A DNA stretch of 29,853 nt from NCBI GenBank assembly GCA_020026275.1, contig JAHHQQ010000022.1, positions 1 through 29,853 on the forward strand, written 5' to 3'. How positions within the stretch are numbered: the first letter of the stretch is position 1; each line of letters opens with the position of its first letter. The notes under the pieces are model-generated. The model saw nothing but the letters and a program-made list of their open reading frames with translations. It did no database searches and was not told the origin of the DNA. The translations under genes were made by a program, and so were the position numbers. Origin of the DNA: Bacteroidales bacterium (lineage in GTDB: Bacteria; Bacteroidota; Bacteroidia; Bacteroidales; UBA932). This document shows, one piece after another, positions 15,498 through 23,227 of the stretch.

Positions 15498-16391
15498 CTA
15501 GAAATAGCTGACTGTCTTCTGCTCGATGGTGGAAAGGAGGCTGTTGGCGAGACGGCTTACGCCGAAACGGAAATAGTCCTTGCAAAGCCATTCCTTGCCG
15601 AGGATAGAAGACACGATACCATAGTAGCTGGCAGCATCCAAAGCGGTAGAAATGCCACCTGCAGCCTTGAAGCCGACCTTCCTGCCGGTCTTCTGGTAGA
15701 ACTTCGCGATGCACTCGCACATGATGTAAGCGGCCATCGGAGTTGCATTCACGTCTACCTTGCCTGTAGAGGTCTTGATGAAGTCAGCGCCTTCTTCCAT
15801 TGCAATGAAGGAAGCTTCTGCAATCTTCTCTGGAGTAAACAGCAGACCTGTTTCAAGAATGACCTTGAGAGTGACTTTTCTGCCTACCTTTTCCATGGTC
15901 TTGTTGATGCACTCACGAATCTGTCTGATTTCAAGAGCAGTACCGGCATTGTCACCAACGAGGAACTTATTGAGAGGAAGAACGATATCAATTTCATCCG
16001 CCCCTCCGAGGATGGCCATCTCCACTTCCAGCATCTTCACTTCCACAAAACTCTGGGAAGTCGGAAAACAAGCGGCAACGGCGGTCACCTTCACCTCATC
16101 GCATTTCTTGGTCTGTTTCACTACTGAGGCCAAGTTAGGATATACGCAGATGGATGCAGGAAGAGGATATTCAGGGAAATCCTGTGCAAAGGAATTCACT
16201 TTCTCGGTAAATTCCTTGATGTGCTCCACTGAGTCTTTGGTTCCCAAAGAAGTCAGGTCCATCAGACCAAAGCACTGCTTCAAGACTTCTCCAGAAGCCA
16301 AATTGTCCAAATTTGCAGCAATGACTTCAAGACTTCTATCCATAGCGTCTTTATCGGGTGTGTACCCGTACTTTGCTAAAATATCTGCCAT
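15498..16391 (-). CDS. deoC: Deoxyribose-phosphate aldolase
   Basis: Class I aldolase that splits 2-deoxyribose 5-phosphate into glyceraldehyde 3-phosphate and acetaldehyde in deoxynucleoside catabolism. The 297-residue protein contains the Schiff-base lysine K206 in GADFIKTSTGK, the second active-site lysine K242 in VGFKAAGGI, and D135 in ADEIDIVLPL. It ends in SYF, resembling the C-terminal tyrosine segment of the E. coli enzyme. About 40 extra N-terminal residues relative to E. coli fit the longer form found in many Bacteroidota. It is last in a minus-strand run, 23 bases after the radical SAM gene. Confidence 0.95.
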   Translation of the reverse strand: MADILAKYGYTPDKDAMDRSLEVIAANLDNLASGEVLKQCFGLMDLTSLGTKDSVEHIKEFTEKVNSFAQDFPEYPLPASICVYPNLASVVKQTKKCDEVKVTAVAACFPTSQSFVEVKMLEVEMAILGGADEIDIVLPLNKFLVGDNAGTALEIRQIRECINKTMEKVGRKVTLKVILETGLLFTPEKIAEASFIAMEEGADFIKTSTGKVDVNATPMAAYIMCECIAKFYQKTGRKVGFKAAGGISTALDAASYYGIVSSILGKEWLCKDYFRFGVSRLANSLLSTIEQKTVSYF

Positions 16392-16414
16392 ATTTTATAT
16401 AATTATTGTTATTT

Positions 16415-17167
16415 CTATCTAATCTGTATCAAGAATCCTTCCTCAATCAACGGTTTGACCAATTCTCTCATCTGGCCGGCGGTGTATTTGACCAAGCCCT
16501 TCTGGGGAGTCTCACGGTCCAGGGTATAGACCATTATCTCACGTGGGCGAAGTTCTCTGACAATCTCCATCCAGCCATTGAGGACTTCCGGGGAGGCCGT
16601 ATCAAAGTCATCGCTCCTAAGGAACATCGTCTGCAGGATAAAATCTCCCTTGAACTGCTTCAGGCTCTCCACCACCTCGGACACATGATAATGACCTGTC
16701 GGCTTGTTGATCCGGGCTACCAGTCCATCGGTCGGCGCATCCAGTTTGAGAATCGGGTTGTCCACTTTCCTGAGCGCTTCAAAAATTTCTTTCCGATACA
16801 CTCTGGTCGCATTGGAAAGGACTGACACCTTCGCTTCAGGATAATACCGATTCCGCAATTCCAGACAGATGTCCACAATCTGCGGGAAATCCGGATTCAA
16901 GGTCGGTTCTCCATCTCCGGAGAAGGTGATGGACTCAATCTTGACACCATCCTGTCCACATTGCCGCAATTTGTTTTCCAAAGCCTGTCGGAACCGATCC
17001 GCAGTGGGGACAATTCTGTCTCCGGTTCCGTCCTTGTTCCAACCACATTCGCAATATATGCAGTCAAAATTACACAATTTTCCCTTTTCCGGCAAAAGAT
17101 TGATTCCTAAAGAGACACCCAATCTTCTGCTGGTTATTGGACCGAAAACAAGTTCTTCTCTCATCAT
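16415..17167 (-). CDS. Radical SAM protein, COG0731 type
   Basis: Iron-sulfur radical S-adenosylmethionine enzyme of unknown substrate. The 250-residue protein has the cluster motif CxxxCxxC at C32, C36 and C39 (LCNFDCIYCECGW). It also has the GINLLPEKGKLCNFDC lead-in and the ITFSGDGEPTLNPDF glycine-rich strand at about 83-97, both typical of this short single-domain group. No extra auxiliary-cluster cysteine domain is seen. It starts three bases after the amidohydrolase stop and is followed by deoC, so it is likely co-expressed with both. A tRNA- or cofactor-related role is possible but not shown. Confidence 0.88.
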   Translation of the reverse strand: MMREELVFGPITSRRLGVSLGINLLPEKGKLCNFDCIYCECGWNKDGTGDRIVPTADRFRQALENKLRQCGQDGVKIESITFSGDGEPTLNPDFPQIVDICLELRNRYYPEAKVSVLSNATRVYRKEIFEALRKVDNPILKLDAPTDGLVARINKPTGHYHVSEVVESLKQFKGDFILQTMFLRSDDFDTASPEVLNGWMEIVRELRPREIMVYTLDRETPQKGLVKYTAGQMRELVKPLIEEGFLIQIR

Positions 17168-17170
17168 AGC

Positions 17171-18358
17171 CTAAACCAATCTATATGAATAGCTGGCCGT
17201 TGTCAGCCGTCCTTCCTTGCCCAGATGGATGATCGCTGCCAATCCCGGTTTCTTTCCTGGAGTCAGCGTACCGTATATGGCTTCTTTTCCCAGGAACTCA
17301 GCTCCGTTTCTGGAAGCCCAGCCCAGCATTTCCCCCAATGGGATTTCCGGGAAATTCTCTTGCAGGCAGAACAACTCTGACACCATATTCAGATCGTCAT
17401 TGCTTGACAGAGAATCGGTACCGACAGTCAGTTTCATTCCCTCTTCCCTCATCAGTCTGACAGGAGGCAGGGCGTTGTGTATAAATATATTGGACATCGG
17501 GCACAAAGCGACATAAGGATGTCTGAGCATAGCCTTGACAGCTTCCATTCCTTCTTTGTCCATACATACTTCATGTACCAGCAGTATATTTTCCTCAAAA
17601 GGAGCAGGATGGGCCTGCTTCAATCTGTCCAGGAAATACAGCAACGAGGATTTCCCGGTAACAGGTGGGGTACTCATGTGGGCTCTCTTGCGGTTCTCAT
17701 ACATTTTTCCGGAGCCGCTGACCAGCATTTCCTCCTCTTCCGGACTTTCTTCTGAATGAAAAGAGAGGAAACCGGACTTCAAGCCTTCTGCACTGGAGGC
17801 TGTCAGCAGTTCGGGACTCATCGTATAGACGGAATGAGGAGTCGGTGCGGCATCGATTCCGGCCTTGACTGCCTCTTCCTGCAATTTGAGCACGCTGTCA
17901 ATGACACCCTGGCTGTCTTCCGGTTCAGTACCGAACACTTCCAGAAAAGTACGGGTGTACAGGGGGGAAGCCGCCTTGATTCCGAAACTGTCTGCACAGT
18001 TGCTGATGTCTCCCATGGCTGAGACGCCCTGGTTCCAGAGCTTGTCCATCCATGTCCGGATATCCTTCAGCTTCTCTTCATAGGACTTGTTGTCCCTCAT
18101 TTCATTGATCTGGTCAATGAAACCGGCCATTCCCGTCCCTTTGCGGAACTTCTTCCAAAGATAGGACAGTTCAAGATGACAATGTGCATTGACCATTCCT
18201 GGCATGACGATACCATCAATATATTCTTTTTCGACACTGATGTCCTCACATTTTCCCACACGGGAAATGACACCGTCTTCATCGAATTCCACGAAACCAT
18301 CCACGATGGGTTCATCGGTTTCCATGGTATATAGATAATGTGCTGCTATTCTTTTCAT
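17171..18358 (-). CDS. Amidohydrolase-family deaminase (COG0402 type)
   Basis: Metal-dependent amidohydrolase, probably a deaminase of a purine-like or aminofutalosine-like substrate. From ATG 18358 it has 395 residues. Metal ligands appear in order: H59-C-H61 in PGMVNAHCHLELS, a histidine in FLSFHSEES, a histidine in LLVHEVCMD, and the aspartate of TVGTDSLSSNDDLNM. An N-terminal beta-sandwich (VDGFVEFDEDGVISRVG) and a matching C-terminal strand complete the fold. The start forms an ATGA overlap with the stop of the DUF4296 gene; an ATG at 18370 is also possible. Aminodeoxyfutalosine deaminase is one candidate, but no other menaquinone gene is nearby. Confidence 0.85.
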   Translation of the reverse strand: MKRIAAHYLYTMETDEPIVDGFVEFDEDGVISRVGKCEDISVEKEYIDGIVMPGMVNAHCHLELSYLWKKFRKGTGMAGFIDQINEMRDNKSYEEKLKDIRTWMDKLWNQGVSAMGDISNCADSFGIKAASPLYTRTFLEVFGTEPEDSQGVIDSVLKLQEEAVKAGIDAAPTPHSVYTMSPELLTASSAEGLKSGFLSFHSEESPEEEEMLVSGSGKMYENRKRAHMSTPPVTGKSSLLYFLDRLKQAHPAPFEENILLVHEVCMDKEGMEAVKAMLRHPYVALCPMSNIFIHNALPPVRLMREEGMKLTVGTDSLSSNDDLNMVSELFCLQENFPEIPLGEMLGWASRNGAEFLGKEAIYGTLTPGKKPGLAAIIHLGKEGRLTTASYSYRLV

Positions 18359-18987
18359 CTCTTGTTCCATTTCACTTTTCCAGTATCTGGCAATTTGAGC
18401 ACAGAGTCATTTCCCGAAGGGGCAATCGCTATCGTATCCGCCTCCTGGGCTGGTTCCATTTTCTCTTCAATGAGGGCCGGACCTTTGAAAAGAATCTTCT
18501 TCTGCATCACTCCAATGCTGTCTACCGGGAACATCGGGAAGAACTTCTTGAGAAGGGTGTCCCGTTCTTCATTTTTCAATTCCATCAAGGAAATGTCAAT
18601 GGCATTCATCTGCCGGGCCAGACGGATACTATCCAGTTTGTTGGCGACCAGCCGTTTTTCATCCACTTCCTTCAGTTTGCATTGGAGAAGGAATTTTGTC
18701 TGCTCCAAAACATCTGCAAACTTCTCGGCATCATTCATATACTGATCGACACTATATCTGAAATCATCCACATCGTAGCCGTATTTTTCAAATATCGGTT
18801 CATATACAGCCACAGTATCTGTCAGGTATTTCAATTCATGGTCGAAGACCCACTGATCTGCCAGAAACATATCAGCATATACCTCTGCCATCGTATCAGG
18901 CGGAATCTTATCCGGCCGGTTCTGACAAGCAGACAGCATGACGGCCGTTATGGCCCATGGCAGAATATTTCTGACAATCTTTTCCAT
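18355..18987 (-). CDS. DUF4296-family lipoprotein
   Basis: Function unknown. The 210-residue protein has a lipoprotein signal with lipobox MLSAC (lipid cysteine 21), followed by KIPPDTMAEVYADMFLADQWVFDH, the recognisable start of DUF4296. A mostly helical region reaches about residue 140, with a charged, low-complexity tail ending WNKR. The gene starts on the base right after the pheT stop codon and ends in a 4-base overlap with the amidohydrolase gene, so its expression is tightly tied to both. Why an envelope lipoprotein sits in this transcript is not clear. Confidence 0.85.
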   Translation of the reverse strand: MEKIVRNILPWAITAVMLSACQNRPDKIPPDTMAEVYADMFLADQWVFDHELKYLTDTVAVYEPIFEKYGYDVDDFRYSVDQYMNDAEKFADVLEQTKFLLQCKLKEVDEKRLVANKLDSIRLARQMNAIDISLMELKNEERDTLLKKFFPMFPVDSIGVMQKKILFKGPALIEEKMEPAQEADTIAIAPSGNDSVLKLPDTGKVKWNKR

Positions 18988-21429
18988 TTATCTCAATGTT
19001 GCACCGTATTCGTTCTGGAAGGTAGCCATCAACTTGTTGACCATCTTCTCCACCTCGCTGTCTGTCAAAGTCTTTTCAGGATTCTGGAAGACAAAACTCA
19101 GGGCGTACTGTTTCTTGCCGGATGGAATCTTGTCGCCACGATATACATCGAACAGGCTGACACTCTTGAGCAGTTTCTTGGCAGCTCTGAATGAACTGCG
19201 GCGCAAATCTGCAAAGGTGACATTCTCATCCAACAGGAGAGCCAAGTCCCTCTTCACTTCTGGGAAACGAGGCAATTCCTTGAACTTGACCTTCACTCTC
19301 TTGATCAAAGAGAACAATTCATTCCAGTTGATTTCTGCCGCAAATACAGGCTGCTTGACATCAAAACGTCTGGCCAGTGCCGGCAAGATGGTTCCCATCA
19401 CAGCCAACTGTTTTCCACTTCCTGGAAGTTTATAGAGCAGACCTTCAGAAAACAGATCGGCTGGAGCAGCTTCCGTCTCCAAAGTATAAATGTCTACTCC
19501 ATAACGCTTTAACAGCAATTCCAGATAGGACTTGAGCTGGAAATAACTGCCCTTCCGAGGTTCAATTCTCCAAGATTTTTCAGAATTTCCTGTCATGAAA
19601 ATGGCAAAACATGGATGTTCTTCATAAGAAGCGAGCGTAGTGCCGTCGCCTTCTGGCAGTCTCTGATATACAGAACCGTACTCAAAACTTCTAATTGTAT
19701 TGACTTGTCTGTTGACATTGTAGGCAATCACCTCCAGTCCATTCAGCAGAAGGGTCTGGCGCATTACATTCAAATCAGAACTAAGAGGATTGACGATGCG
19801 AACACAACGTTCTTCCGGGAAGGTCTTGAGACGGGAGTAGTAATCTGCTTTGGTCAGAGAATTGTTCATGGTCTCCACGAAACCGTTTGCAGACAGAAAA
19901 TTGGAGATGTAGTTGCGGACAGCTTCAGGATCTGGGGATGGAGATGGAGAAACGGACATTTTCATATTGGATGGCAACTCAATGTTGTTGTATCCATAAA
20001 TCCGCAGAATCTCTTCTACCACATCACATTCTCTGGTCACATCAATCATATAAGTCGGAGCGGCGACCTTGACGCCCTCTTCCTTCTTGCTGATGAAGTC
20101 ATAGCCAAGATTGACCAGAATCTCTTCCATCACATCGTGACCGATCTTCTTGCCGATAAATTTCTCTATCCAATTGTAATCCAGGTCAATGACCTTCTTC
20201 TCCATCTTCACGGGATAGTCTTCCTGAACTTTTCCACAAACTTGTCCACCGGCCAGTTCCATGACAAGACTGGCGGCTCTTCTGGCAGCGAAACCTGTCA
20301 CAGATGGGTCTGCACCTCTTTCGAAGCGGAAGGAAGCGTCTGTCTGGAGCCCCAGGGACTTGGAAGTCTTGCGGATTGCACCCGGATCGAAGTAAGCGGA
20401 TTCGATGAACACGTTCTTGGTGTTTTCAGTAACGCCTGAATTCTCGCCTCCGAAGACACCGGCGACACAAAGCGGTTTCTGGGTATCGGCAATGACAATA
20501 TCTGTTGCTTTCAGCTTGCGCTCCACGCCATCCAAGGTAACCAGGGCCTCACCTTCAGCGGCACGTCTCACAACCACTTTGCCGCCTTCGATCTTGTCCG
20601 CATCGAAGATATGGAGCGGCTGACCCGATTCAAACAGAATAAAATTGGAGATATCCACAATATTGTTGATTGGGGTCAGACCGATTGAAAGCAGTTTCTT
20701 CTGCATCCATTCCGGTGAAGGAGCCACTTGGACATTCTTCATGGTGATACCGACATATCTTGGAATTCCTTCGTGGTCTTCCACCTGTACAGGGATGGCC
20801 TCACCTTCTCCTTCCTGGAAAGCGCCCATCTCCGGGTATTTGTATTTGCACGGAATGTTGTTGTGCTTCATATAAGCATACAGGTCACGTGCCACACCAA
20901 TGTGGGAAGCGGCATCCACCCTGTTTGCTGTAATTTCATATTCAATGACCGCCTCAGTCTTCAGATGAAGATACTCTTTGGCTGGCGTTCCGACGACTGC
21001 CTCTGCAGGAAGTACCATGATACCATCATGAGACTGTCCGATACCCAACTCGTCTTCTGCGCAAATCATACCGAATGATTCCACGCCACGGATCTTGGAT
21101 TTCTTGATCTTGAAATCTCCTGGAAGGACACTTCCTATCCTTGCGAACAGAACCTTCTGGCCAGCCGCCACGTTAGGAGCACCGCAGACAACATCCACCA
21201 AAGCTTCACTGCCATCATTCACTTTCGTGATATGCAGATGGTCGGAATCCGGATGTTCCTTGCATTCTACCACCTCTGCGACTACGACACCTGCCAAGCC
21301 ACCTGGGATTTCTTCTTGTTCTGTTAAAGAATCCACCTCGATACCGATGGAAGTCATTGCTTCAGCAATCTGAGAAGGTGTCAAATCACACTCTATGTAC
21401 TCTTTGAGCCAGTTATACGATAATTTCAT
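18988..21429 (-). CDS. pheT: Phenylalanyl-tRNA synthetase beta subunit
   Basis: Beta chain of the alpha2-beta2 enzyme that charges tRNA-Phe. The 813 residues hold, in order, the N-terminal LSYNWLKEYIE segment, an EMAP/tRNA-binding domain (about 40-150, with HPDSDHLHITKVN and VVCGAPNV), the B3/B4 editing domain (about 210-390), B5, the catalytic-like core, and a C-terminal ferredoxin-fold anticodon-binding domain (about 720-813, starting FPEVKRDLALLLDE). The partner pheS is not in the window, so the two subunits are encoded apart. It starts 10 bases after the ftsY stop and is directly followed by the DUF4296 gene. Confidence 0.97.
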   Translation of the reverse strand: MKLSYNWLKEYIECDLTPSQIAEAMTSIGIEVDSLTEQEEIPGGLAGVVVAEVVECKEHPDSDHLHITKVNDGSEALVDVVCGAPNVAAGQKVLFARIGSVLPGDFKIKKSKIRGVESFGMICAEDELGIGQSHDGIMVLPAEAVVGTPAKEYLHLKTEAVIEYEITANRVDAASHIGVARDLYAYMKHNNIPCKYKYPEMGAFQEGEGEAIPVQVEDHEGIPRYVGITMKNVQVAPSPEWMQKKLLSIGLTPINNIVDISNFILFESGQPLHIFDADKIEGGKVVVRRAAEGEALVTLDGVERKLKATDIVIADTQKPLCVAGVFGGENSGVTENTKNVFIESAYFDPGAIRKTSKSLGLQTDASFRFERGADPSVTGFAARRAASLVMELAGGQVCGKVQEDYPVKMEKKVIDLDYNWIEKFIGKKIGHDVMEEILVNLGYDFISKKEEGVKVAAPTYMIDVTRECDVVEEILRIYGYNNIELPSNMKMSVSPSPSPDPEAVRNYISNFLSANGFVETMNNSLTKADYYSRLKTFPEERCVRIVNPLSSDLNVMRQTLLLNGLEVIAYNVNRQVNTIRSFEYGSVYQRLPEGDGTTLASYEEHPCFAIFMTGNSEKSWRIEPRKGSYFQLKSYLELLLKRYGVDIYTLETEAAPADLFSEGLLYKLPGSGKQLAVMGTILPALARRFDVKQPVFAAEINWNELFSLIKRVKVKFKELPRFPEVKRDLALLLDENVTFADLRRSSFRAAKKLLKSVSLFDVYRGDKIPSGKKQYALSFVFQNPEKTLTDSEVEKMVNKLMATFQNEYGATLR

Positions 21430-21439
21430 AACTTAAATT

Positions 21440-22381
21440 TTATTTTTCCAGATCTTCTTTAGAAAACAAAGAAGATACAAATTCTTTCTTGTCAAATACC
21501 TTGAGGTCGTCGATTCCCTCTCCGATTCCAATGAACTTGATAGGAATCTGGAACTGATCGACAATGCCAATCACAACGCCACCTTTCGCAGAGCCATCCA
21601 ATTTGGTTACAGCCAGAGAGGTGACATCTGCAGCCTTGGAAAATTCCTTTGCCTGCTGAAAAGCATTCTGTCCGGTCGTGCTGTCCAATACGAGAAGAAC
21701 CTCATGCGGAGCGTCTGGAATCACTTTTCGCATTACGTTTCGGATCTTGGTCAATTCGTTCATCAGATCAATGCGGTTGTGCAAACGGCCAGCTGTATCA
21801 ATCAATACGACATCTGCCTCCTTCGCGACAGCCGAACTGACCGTATCATAAGCGACAGAAGCCGGGTCTGATCCCATTTCCTGACGGACGATATCCACAC
21901 CGGCACGGTCTGCCCATATCTGGAGCTGATCAACGGCAGCAGCACGGAAAGTATCAGCTGCACCTATAACTACCTTTTTCCCCTGAGCTTTGAGATTGGC
22001 TGCCAATTTTCCGATAGTCGTGGTCTTGCCCACTCCATTCACACCCACTACCATAATGACATAAGGTTTCTTGGAAAAGTCAAAGGGCAGTTCATTCTTG
22101 TAGTTGTCCTCGTCTCCTGTCAGGTTGAGCAATTTGGCAATTTCATCTCTCAACATATCCACCAGTTCATCAAAAGAAACGTACTTGTCCTGCTCCACTC
22201 GATCTTCCAGATTGTCAATGATTTTAAGAGTCGTATCCACTCCCATATCGGAAGAAACAAGTGCTTCTTCGATAGCGTCCAAAACTCGATCATCCACTCT
22301 GGATTTGCCCACGATGGCACGAGAAAGTTTCTGGAAGAAACTTTGCTTTGTCTTCTTTACTCCTTTGTCAAATATTCCCAT
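21440..22381 (-). CDS. ftsY: Signal recognition particle receptor FtsY
   Basis: SRP GTPase that docks ribosome-nascent chain complexes at the membrane. The 313-residue protein has the N domain (about 10-95), the G1 loop GVNGVGKT at 113-120, the insertion-box region with DTFRAAAVDQL, DTAGR, and TKLDGSAKGG near residue 265. It lacks the long acidic A domain of E. coli FtsY, which is normal for this phylum. It has a likely promoter just upstream (22439-22446) and is the first gene of the run reaching deoC. Upstream lies the rpmB-rpmG-DUF4295 block, separated by a strong terminator. Confidence 0.97.
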   Translation of the reverse strand: MGIFDKGVKKTKQSFFQKLSRAIVGKSRVDDRVLDAIEEALVSSDMGVDTTLKIIDNLEDRVEQDKYVSFDELVDMLRDEIAKLLNLTGDEDNYKNELPFDFSKKPYVIMVVGVNGVGKTTTIGKLAANLKAQGKKVVIGAADTFRAAAVDQLQIWADRAGVDIVRQEMGSDPASVAYDTVSSAVAKEADVVLIDTAGRLHNRIDLMNELTKIRNVMRKVIPDAPHEVLLVLDSTTGQNAFQQAKEFSKAADVTSLAVTKLDGSAKGGVVIGIVDQFQIPIKFIGIGEGIDDLKVFDKKEFVSSLFSKEDLEK

Positions 22382-22438
22382 TGTCAGATGTTTTAAATTA
22401 CAATTGCAGCATCTTTCAAATGCTCTCAGACTAATTTA

Positions 22439-22446
22439 CAAAAATA
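22439..22446 (-). promoter_or_regulatory. Probable -7 box of ftsY
   Basis: On the minus strand TATTTTTG fits TAnnTTTG and lies about 58 bases ahead of the ftsY ATG, just past the ribosomal terminator. A TTTTAC about 16-20 bases upstream may be the second box. The surrounding A/T richness makes a chance match possible. Confidence 0.45.
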
Positions 22447-22481
22447 ATATAATTACTGGTAAAATTAAAGTATAACTGCAC

Positions 22482-22515
22482 AAAAAACCCGGCCATACCA
22501 AGATGGCCGGGTTTT
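22482..22515 (-). terminator. Intrinsic terminator of the rpmB-rpmG-DUF4295 operon
   Basis: A perfect 13-bp stem, AAAACCCGGCCAT with ATGGCCGGGTTTT, surrounds the loop ACCAAG (plus-strand reading). On the minus strand it ends in a run of six T. It lies about 20 bases after the DUF4295 stop. Confidence 0.9.
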
Positions 22516-22533
22516 CATATATGGCTTGGAATT

Positions 22534-22695
22534 CTACTTCTTGTTGTCGAAGAATTCTTTTTCCTTACCCAAGTCTACAAGCTGCTCTGTGAAAACATAA
22601 GCACCTGTTTTTGGAGACTTGTCCATACGAATGCACTTAACCATGCTCCTTGAGCCTGATTTTGCTGCGAATGTTGCGACTGCTTTCTTTGCCAT
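22534..22695 (-). CDS. DUF4295-family small basic protein, candidate Bacteroidota-specific ribosomal protein
   Basis: A 53-residue protein beginning MAKKAVATFAAKSGSRSMVK and ending EKEFFDNKK. It matches DUF4295, a family restricted to Bacteroidota and found next to rpmG and rpmB. The lysine-rich N-terminus, tiny size and place in a ribosomal operon argue for a ribosomal protein. I recall that a phylum-specific 50S protein (called bL38) was seen in the Flavobacterium johnsoniae ribosome structure; this is a plausible match, but I am not certain of the correspondence. Start ATG 22695 is 10 bases after the rpmG stop. It ends shortly before the operon terminator. Confidence 0.9.
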   Translation of the reverse strand: MAKKAVATFAAKSGSRSMVKCIRMDKSPKTGAYVFTEQLVDLGKEKEFFDNKK

Positions 22696-22705
22696 AGCTT
22701 ATAGA

Positions 22706-22894
22706 TTATTTAATCTCACGGTGAAGAGTCACCTTATGGAGATATGGATTGTATTTCTTACGCTCCAAACGTTCTGGAGTGTTTTTCTTGTTCTTTGTGG
22801 TAATGTATCTAGACATTCCCGGTACACCGCTTTCTTTCTGTTCAGTGCACTCCAGGATGACCTGCACCCTGTTTCCTTTAGCTTTCTTTGCCAT
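22706..22894 (-). CDS. rpmG: 50S ribosomal protein bL33
   Basis: Large-subunit protein of 62 residues. It begins MAKKAKGNRVQVILECTEQK and has the bL33 landmarks SRYITTKNKKNTPERLE and KYNPYLHKVTLHREIK. The zinc-binding cysteines of the C+ form are absent (only one cysteine, in the ILEC stretch), so it is the zinc-free form. It lies 11 bases after rpmB and 10 bases before the DUF4295 gene. Confidence 0.96.
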   Translation of the reverse strand: MAKKAKGNRVQVILECTEQKESGVPGMSRYITTKNKKNTPERLERKKYNPYLHKVTLHREIK

Positions 22895-22905
22895 AATTAT
22901 TCAAA

Positions 22906-23148
22906 TTAAACAAGGTTGATGAATCCTTTCTTCTGAGCATCTCTGACAGTAGCCTCGAGACCATTCTTTCTGATGGTTCTGATGCCTTTGCAAGATACTT
23001 TAAGTGTAATGAACCTCTGTTCTTCTTCAGACCAGAATTTCTTGGTCTTGAGGTTCAGAGAGAAATCACGCTTTGTACGCAATTTGGAGTGAGCGACATT
23101 ATTGCCGATCATTCTTTTTCTTCCTGTTACTTGACAAACCTTTGCCAT
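22906..23148 (-). CDS. rpmB: 50S ribosomal protein bL28
   Basis: Large-subunit protein of 80 residues. MAKVCQVTGRKRMIGNNVAH and RTKRDFSLNLKTKKFW are diagnostic of the Bacteroidota bL28. It is the first gene of a three-gene ribosomal operon with its own promoter at 23193-23225 and a terminator after DUF4295. It lies 79 bases after the lepB stop. Confidence 0.97.
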   Translation of the reverse strand: MAKVCQVTGRKRMIGNNVAHSKLRTKRDFSLNLKTKKFWSEEEQRFITLKVSCKGIRTIRKNGLEATVRDAQKKGFINLV

Positions 23149-23192
23149 AATATTATTCTTTTTTTAATTATTCTGAACCAATTACGCGGGTG

Positions 23193-23225
23193 CAAATATC
23201 GCGTTTAATTTCCTTAAATCCAAAA
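23193..23225 (-). promoter_or_regulatory. Promoter of the rpmB operon
   Basis: On the minus strand TTTTG (23221-23225) and GATATTTG (23193-23200), separated by 20 bases, resemble the -33/-7 pair; the -7 box differs from TAnnTTTG only in its first base. The -33 box lies immediately after the lepB stop codon. Confidence 0.55.
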
Positions 23226-23227
23226 GT

